A stretch of DNA of 9,743 bases from NCBI GenBank assembly GCA_023440945.1, contig JAEZRL010000121.1:1-9743 (forward strand). Reading direction: 5' to 3'. The stretch is from Bacteroidota bacterium (GTDB lineage: Bacteria; Bacteroidota; Bacteroidia; Chitinophagales; Chitinophagaceae). The translations under genes and the position numbers were made by a program. The notes under the pieces were generated by a model that was given only the letters and a program-made list of their open reading frames with translations, was not told the origin of the DNA and made no database searches. Below are positions 7,200 to 9,743 of the stretch, piece by piece (position 1 is the stretch's first letter; each line of letters begins with the position of its first letter).

Positions 7200-7340
7200 A
7201 TTTAAATGATAACTTTCCTCCTTAGGTTTATCATCCTCCCAATCCGGAAATAATAAACAACTTCAACTGCCATAAATTCCGTTTGTCCTTTTGGATAAAA
7301 ACACGCCTTTTTTCTACCTTCTCACACCTGTTTTGTTCGT

Positions 7341-7376
7341 ACCTTGTTATTACCTTCTTATTACCTCGTTGTTACC
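7341..7376. repeat. Three 11-bp direct repeats, consensus ACCTTSTTATT
   Basis: ACCTTGTTATT (7341-7351), ACCTTCTTATT (7352-7362) and ACCTCGTTGTT (7363-7373) follow each other without gaps, ending in a fourth ACC (7374-7376). Two further ACC triplets stand at 7316 and 7326. The exact helical-turn period resembles the direct-repeat sites of OmpR/PhoB-type response regulators, but the gap lies between two gene ends, so a target promoter is not evident. Confidence 0.6.
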
Positions 7377-7446
7377 AAAAAAAACTTCTGTTTTTTGTCG
7401 TTTCAGGATATAATTTGCCAAAATTGCAGTTTATAGCTTCTTTATC

Positions 7447-7526
7447 TTTCCCCTATCGGTTGCTGTCCCTACCAACTGAAACGGAATTTCCCCTATCGGT
7501 TGCTATCCCCTCCAACCGGAACAGAA
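7447..7526. repeat. Two tandem 40-bp units, each able to form a hairpin
   Basis: Units 7447-7486 and 7487-7526 are directly adjacent and match at 34 of 40 positions, with the first 18 bases identical. Each carries CGGTTG at its 5' side and CAACTG or CAACCG 10 bases later (7457-7462/7473-7478 and 7497-7502/7513-7518). The second copy pairs at all six positions, the first at five. TTCC and GGAA-like ends could add an outer stem. The array begins 9 bases past the stop of the comA-like gene, so it would lie in its 3' untranslated RNA and may replace a standard terminator. Confidence 0.65.
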
Positions 7527-7535
7527 TTTTAGAAA

Positions 7536-8321
7536 TTAAATCACCGCTTTTTGATCACCATTTAAGAAGAAGTGAAAACTATCCCCTCGCAGTCCTATCC
7601 GCATTGTCTCCAGGGAAATAACTTCTCTAGGTGGAATATTCCCAAGATTGGCATTACAGCCAAGAAGCTTTATAAAAAATAGTTGTTGTTCTTTAGTTGG
7701 CGTTTCCCAAATAATTTTTTCAGCAGGAATCTTTGTTAGAATTTCATCAATTAAACCTTCCCGTACTTCTCCTGAATTACGATATATGCCTTCATTTCCT
7801 TCTTCCTTTGCTTCCGCAATTATGTAGCTCGCACCTGCCTCCAACTCCTGCTGCATCAATTCAATCCATTTATAAGGCGGAGTAACTTTTACCTTGTCTT
7901 TATCTTTAGAACCAATTTCGCTTACAACCATTCCTCGTTGTGCAAGAGTGTGTATATAATTGCATTTTTCTTCATGCGAAATATTGATAGCTCCATCCGA
8001 AATTTCTGTGCAGCGAATCTCGTAGCGGTCCAGCATTTTTACATAGTCATCAAATTGGTTTCTAATAACGAATGCTTCAAAAAGTAATCCGCCAAAGAAA
8101 ACAGAAATATTATTCGATTGATATATTCTTATTTTTTCCTCCAGTGAAGGCATTACCATAGCTGTCCCAAACGCCAGCTTTACCATGTCAATATGAGGCG
8201 CCGCAATAGACAAAAGGTCTTCTGTTTCTGCAATACTCAGCCCTTTATCGGCAATCATGGTTATACCAAAATTGCGTGGCTGTGGTGTGCGATCAGGAAT
8301 GTCAGACAGATTGAAATTCAT
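7536..8321 (-). CDS. comA: Phosphosulfolactate synthase (ComA family)
   Basis: A 261-residue TIM-barrel protein of the family that adds sulfite to phosphoenolpyruvate to give (2R)-O-phospho-3-sulfolactate, the first step of one coenzyme M route in methanogens. Family landmarks in order (numbered from the chosen start): GITMIADKGLS near 20, VKLAFGTA (47-54), FFGGLLFEAF (75-84), EISDGAINIS (106-115), a VSEIGSKDK segment near 132, GASYIIAEAKEEGNEGIY around 163-180, IIWETPTKEQQLFFIK around 202-217, and NLGNIPPREVISLETMRIGLRGD near the C-terminus. Start: the ATG at 8321 was preferred to a TTG 27 codons upstream, because the extension lacks family similarity and a -7 promoter element lies within it. 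No coenzyme M genes are nearby; in Bacteroidota the product might feed sulfonate or sulfonolipid metabolism (inference). HSA32-like homologues without proven activity exist, so the exact reaction is not certain. Confidence 0.88.
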   Translation of the reverse strand: MNFNLSDIPDRTPQPRNFGITMIADKGLSIAETEDLLSIAAPHIDMVKLAFGTAMVMPSLEEKIRIYQSNNISVFFGGLLFEAFVIRNQFDDYVKMLDRYEIRCTEISDGAINISHEEKCNYIHTLAQRGMVVSEIGSKDKDKVKVTPPYKWIELMQQELEAGASYIIAEAKEEGNEGIYRNSGEVREGLIDEILTKIPAEKIIWETPTKEQQLFFIKLLGCNANLGNIPPREVISLETMRIGLRGDSFHFFLNGDQKAVI

Positions 8322-8356
8322 ATATGCAGGTGGGTTTGATAATGTCTCTAAAAAAT

Positions 8357-8364
8357 CAAAAGTA
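8357..8364 (-). promoter_or_regulatory. Candidate -7 element TACTTTTG for the phosphosulfolactate synthase gene
   Basis: On the minus strand TACTTTTG matches TAnnTTTG exactly and lies 35 bases before the ATG at 8321, predicting a leader of about 30 bases. No good -33 TTTG is present at the usual distance. It supports the shorter gene start. Confidence 0.4.
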
Positions 8365-8538
8365 ACCAGTGAGTGACAAGATGTTATTCTTAATAGAAGC
8401 AACTTTTTGTTAATTCTTATTCATGCACTATTTTAAAAAAGAGTTTTTATTTCATGCTTTATCTTTTAATAGAATAAGTTTTTGATATTGCAGTTTAATC
8501 AGGTATAAAAATCATCCATAAAAAAGCAACAGAACGAA

Positions 8539-9594
8539 ATGAAAAGATTATTAACGGTTATTACCATTTGCATTCTTCAATTAAATGTTTCAGCGCAGCG
8601 TAACGATACAGCAGAAATAAATAATATCATTACACCTGAAGTTGGTTTACTGCCCTTACGCTTTCTTGCCTCTGATGAATTAATGGGCAGAAGTACACTT
8701 CGTCCTGAAATAAATATCGCCGCAAAATATATAGCTGAAACATTCAGGAGTTTCGGAGTGAAAGAAGCGCCAAACACTACTGATTATTTTCAACCGTTTG
8801 AATTTACACCACGGAGAAGAAAATCCGAAGAAGCTTCCGAAACATCAGCACCTGCAAAGGTTCAGGCGAAAAATGTTATCGGTTGGATTGAAGGAACTGA
8901 TCCACAGTTAAAGGATCAGTTTATCGTTCTTACAGCACATTACGATCATCTCGGTGTAGCAAAACAAGCAGTAACACAGGATGGAAAAACCGATAGTATT
9001 TACAATGGTGCAAGAGATAATGCGATTGGCGTTACAGCCGTTATGGATGCTGCAAGATATTTTTCACAACGTCCGCCAAAACGCTCTGTTTTATTTATTG
9101 CTTATGCAGCAGAAGAAATGGGTGAATGGGGAAGTAAATATTTTGCAGACAATCCCGTTATTCCATTGAAACAAATGGTTTATAATTTGAATATTGATAA
9201 TGCAAGTTACAATGATACCACGATTGTTACAGTTGTTGGATTAGGAAGAACATCAGCAGATGATGATATAAAAAAAGCTTGTGCTGCTTATGGACTAACT
9301 GCAGTAAGCGATCCTGCACCCGAGCAAAATCTGTTTGACAGAAGTGATAATGTAAATCTTGCAGTGAAAGGAATTCCTGCTCCAACTTTTAGTTTAGGTT
9401 TCAAAAGTTTCGACCAGGAGATCATGAAATATTATCATCAATTGAGTGATGAAGTAGGTAATATGAATCTTAATTATGCGATGAAATACATCCGTTCATT
9501 TATTCTCAGTGCCAAAAATATCGCCGATAACCCCCAGCAGCCCACATGGAAGAAAGGCGACAAATACGAAGCTGCATGGAAAGCATTGTATTAA
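8539..9594 (+). CDS. Secreted M28-family zinc metallopeptidase (aminopeptidase)
   Basis: A 351-residue exopeptidase precursor. Residues 1-19 (MKRLLTVITICILQLNVSA, then Q) are a signal peptide, so it acts in the periplasm or outside the cell. After an N-terminal segment typical of M28 proteins (LRFLASDELMGRST, 40-53), the catalytic domain carries all expected two-zinc ligands: H134 in TAHYDHLG, bridging D160 in GARDNAIG, catalytic E192 and ligand E193 in AAEEMGEWGS, D220 in NIDNAS, and H300 in YYHQLSDE. The enzyme therefore looks intact. A charged, Arg/Lys/Glu-rich stretch (92-107) precedes the core and may be a surface loop. The 217-base intergenic stretch to the divergent comA-like start holds that gene's promoter candidate but no perfect TAnnTTTG element facing this gene. 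A terminator follows 24 bases after the stop. The peptide substrate is unknown. Confidence 0.93.
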   Translation: MKRLLTVITICILQLNVSAQRNDTAEINNIITPEVGLLPLRFLASDELMGRSTLRPEINIAAKYIAETFRSFGVKEAPNTTDYFQPFEFTPRRRKSEEASETSAPAKVQAKNVIGWIEGTDPQLKDQFIVLTAHYDHLGVAKQAVTQDGKTDSIYNGARDNAIGVTAVMDAARYFSQRPPKRSVLFIAYAAEEMGEWGSKYFADNPVIPLKQMVYNLNIDNASYNDTTIVTVVGLGRTSADDDIKKACAAYGLTAVSDPAPEQNLFDRSDNVNLAVKGIPAPTFSLGFKSFDQEIMKYYHQLSDEVGNMNLNYAMKYIRSFILSAKNIADNPQQPTWKKGDKYEAAWKALY

Positions 9595-9617
9595 TTTATT
9601 AAGGAAATTAAATAAAG

Positions 9618-9648
9618 AAGCCTCTGATCATAATCCAATCAGAGGCTT
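9618..9648. terminator. Bidirectional intrinsic terminator between the M28 peptidase and sodC
   Basis: An 11-bp perfect stem AAGCCTCTGAT (9618-9628) / ATCAGAGGCTT (9638-9648) with a 9-base loop is followed by a T run to 9652 on the plus strand. The minus-strand exit CTTTATTTAATTT is also T-rich, so it can end both convergent transcripts. Confidence 0.9.
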
Positions 9649-9674
9649 TTTTATTTAGAAGTTGTAGAAAAAAC

Positions 9675-9743
9675 TTATTGCTTAATAACACCACAACCGA
9701 TCCTTGAACCCGCATTTCCTGAAGGCTGAGATTTATAATCATC
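9675..9743 (-). CDS. sodC: Cu/Zn superoxide dismutase, C-terminal 22 residues (5' part outside window)
   Basis: Minus-strand frame entering at the window edge and ending at a TAA (9677-9675). The peptide DDYKSQPSGNAGSRIGCGVIKQ is the signature end of Cu/Zn superoxide dismutases: DD followed by a loop, then GNAGSRxxCGVI, which contains the active-site arginine and the cysteine of the conserved intrasubunit disulfide (family knowledge). The enzyme dismutates superoxide to oxygen and hydrogen peroxide, usually in the periplasm of bacteria. Only the tail is visible, so signal peptide, metal ligands and completeness cannot be judged. It converges with the M28 gene on a shared terminator. Confidence 0.85.
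   Translation of the reverse strand, partial: DDYKSQPSGNAGSRIGCGVIKQ

Larger units (their letters stand above)
7200..7535. other. Gene-free gap between convergent genes, rich in short repeats
   Basis: No credible protein-coding gene is present: the only long plus-strand frame begins at a TTG, resembles no family and runs into the 3' end of the comA-like gene. The gap holds three 11-bp direct repeats (7341-7373) and two tandem 40-bp hairpin units (7447-7526), listed separately. A TATAATTTG box at 7409-7417 sits between them, one base off the Bacteroidota -7 spacing and without a -33 partner. No intrinsic terminator with a T-tract is visible for the minus-strand gene that ends at 7536. Confidence 0.6.

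Noticed and set aside
7447..7526. CRISPR-like repeat
   Set aside because: The two 40-bp units touch each other with no spacer, number only two and have no cas genes nearby.
7283..7621. Plus-strand frame of 112 codons starting at TTG
   Set aside because: Translation resembles no family, runs through the tandem repeats and into the antisense of the well-supported ComA-family gene; the start codon is weak.
8403..8538. Promoter for the M28 peptidase
   Set aside because: AT-rich with near matches such as TAAGTTTT, but no element combining a good -33 and -7 sequence at normal spacing.
1..9743. Defence system, phage or mobile island
   Set aside because: All recognisable genes are transport, metabolic, maturation or stress functions with uniform composition; no toxins, nucleases, integrases or transposases were found.

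Overview
The window looks like an ordinary chromosomal segment of a member of the Bacteroidota, probably near Chitinophagaceae (the family placement is inference). Supporting signs are start codons without clear Shine-Dalgarno sequences, several matches to the Bacteroidota -7 promoter element TAnnTTTG, a CcmC with a WGAYWSGDPKQ motif followed by a signal-peptide-bearing CcmD-like protein, and a solo phosphosulfolactate synthase homologue. Composition is moderately AT-rich and even. There are no transposases, phage genes, CRISPR arrays, tRNAs or rRNAs.

Layout. Left part, minus strand (1-2810): the N-terminal ~724 residues of a CzcA/CusA-type heavy-metal RND pump, cut by the window edge, preceded by a small exported His/Cys-containing protein. 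The 253-base gap between them holds a nested palindrome. Next (2981-4437, minus): a two-gene operon of an Lrp/AsnC regulator and an EamA/DMT exporter, with a good candidate Lrp operator just upstream. Facing right (4718-5618): ccmC and an overlapping ccmD-like gene for cytochrome c maturation, behind a well-formed promoter candidate. Then a glutamate dehydrogenase of the mitochondrial/animal-like hexameric type (5725-7143) ending in a strong intrinsic terminator.

The 7200-7535 gap lies between convergent genes. It contains three 11-bp direct repeats and a tandem pair of 40-bp hairpin-forming units, neither explained by a gene. The right part holds a phosphosulfolactate synthase (ComA family, minus), a divergent secreted M28 zinc aminopeptidase (plus), a bidirectional terminator, and the last 22 codons of a Cu/Zn superoxide dismutase (minus) at the edge.

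The window does not show one coherent new system. It is mostly housekeeping and stress or transport functions: metal efflux, amino-acid export with its sensor, cytochrome c assembly, nitrogen metabolism, sulfonate chemistry, peptide degradation and superoxide defence. The points most worth a second look are the small protein before the RND pump, the antenna-like segment in the glutamate dehydrogenase, the Lrp operator, the ComA homologue, and the repeats of the 7.3-7.5 kb gap.
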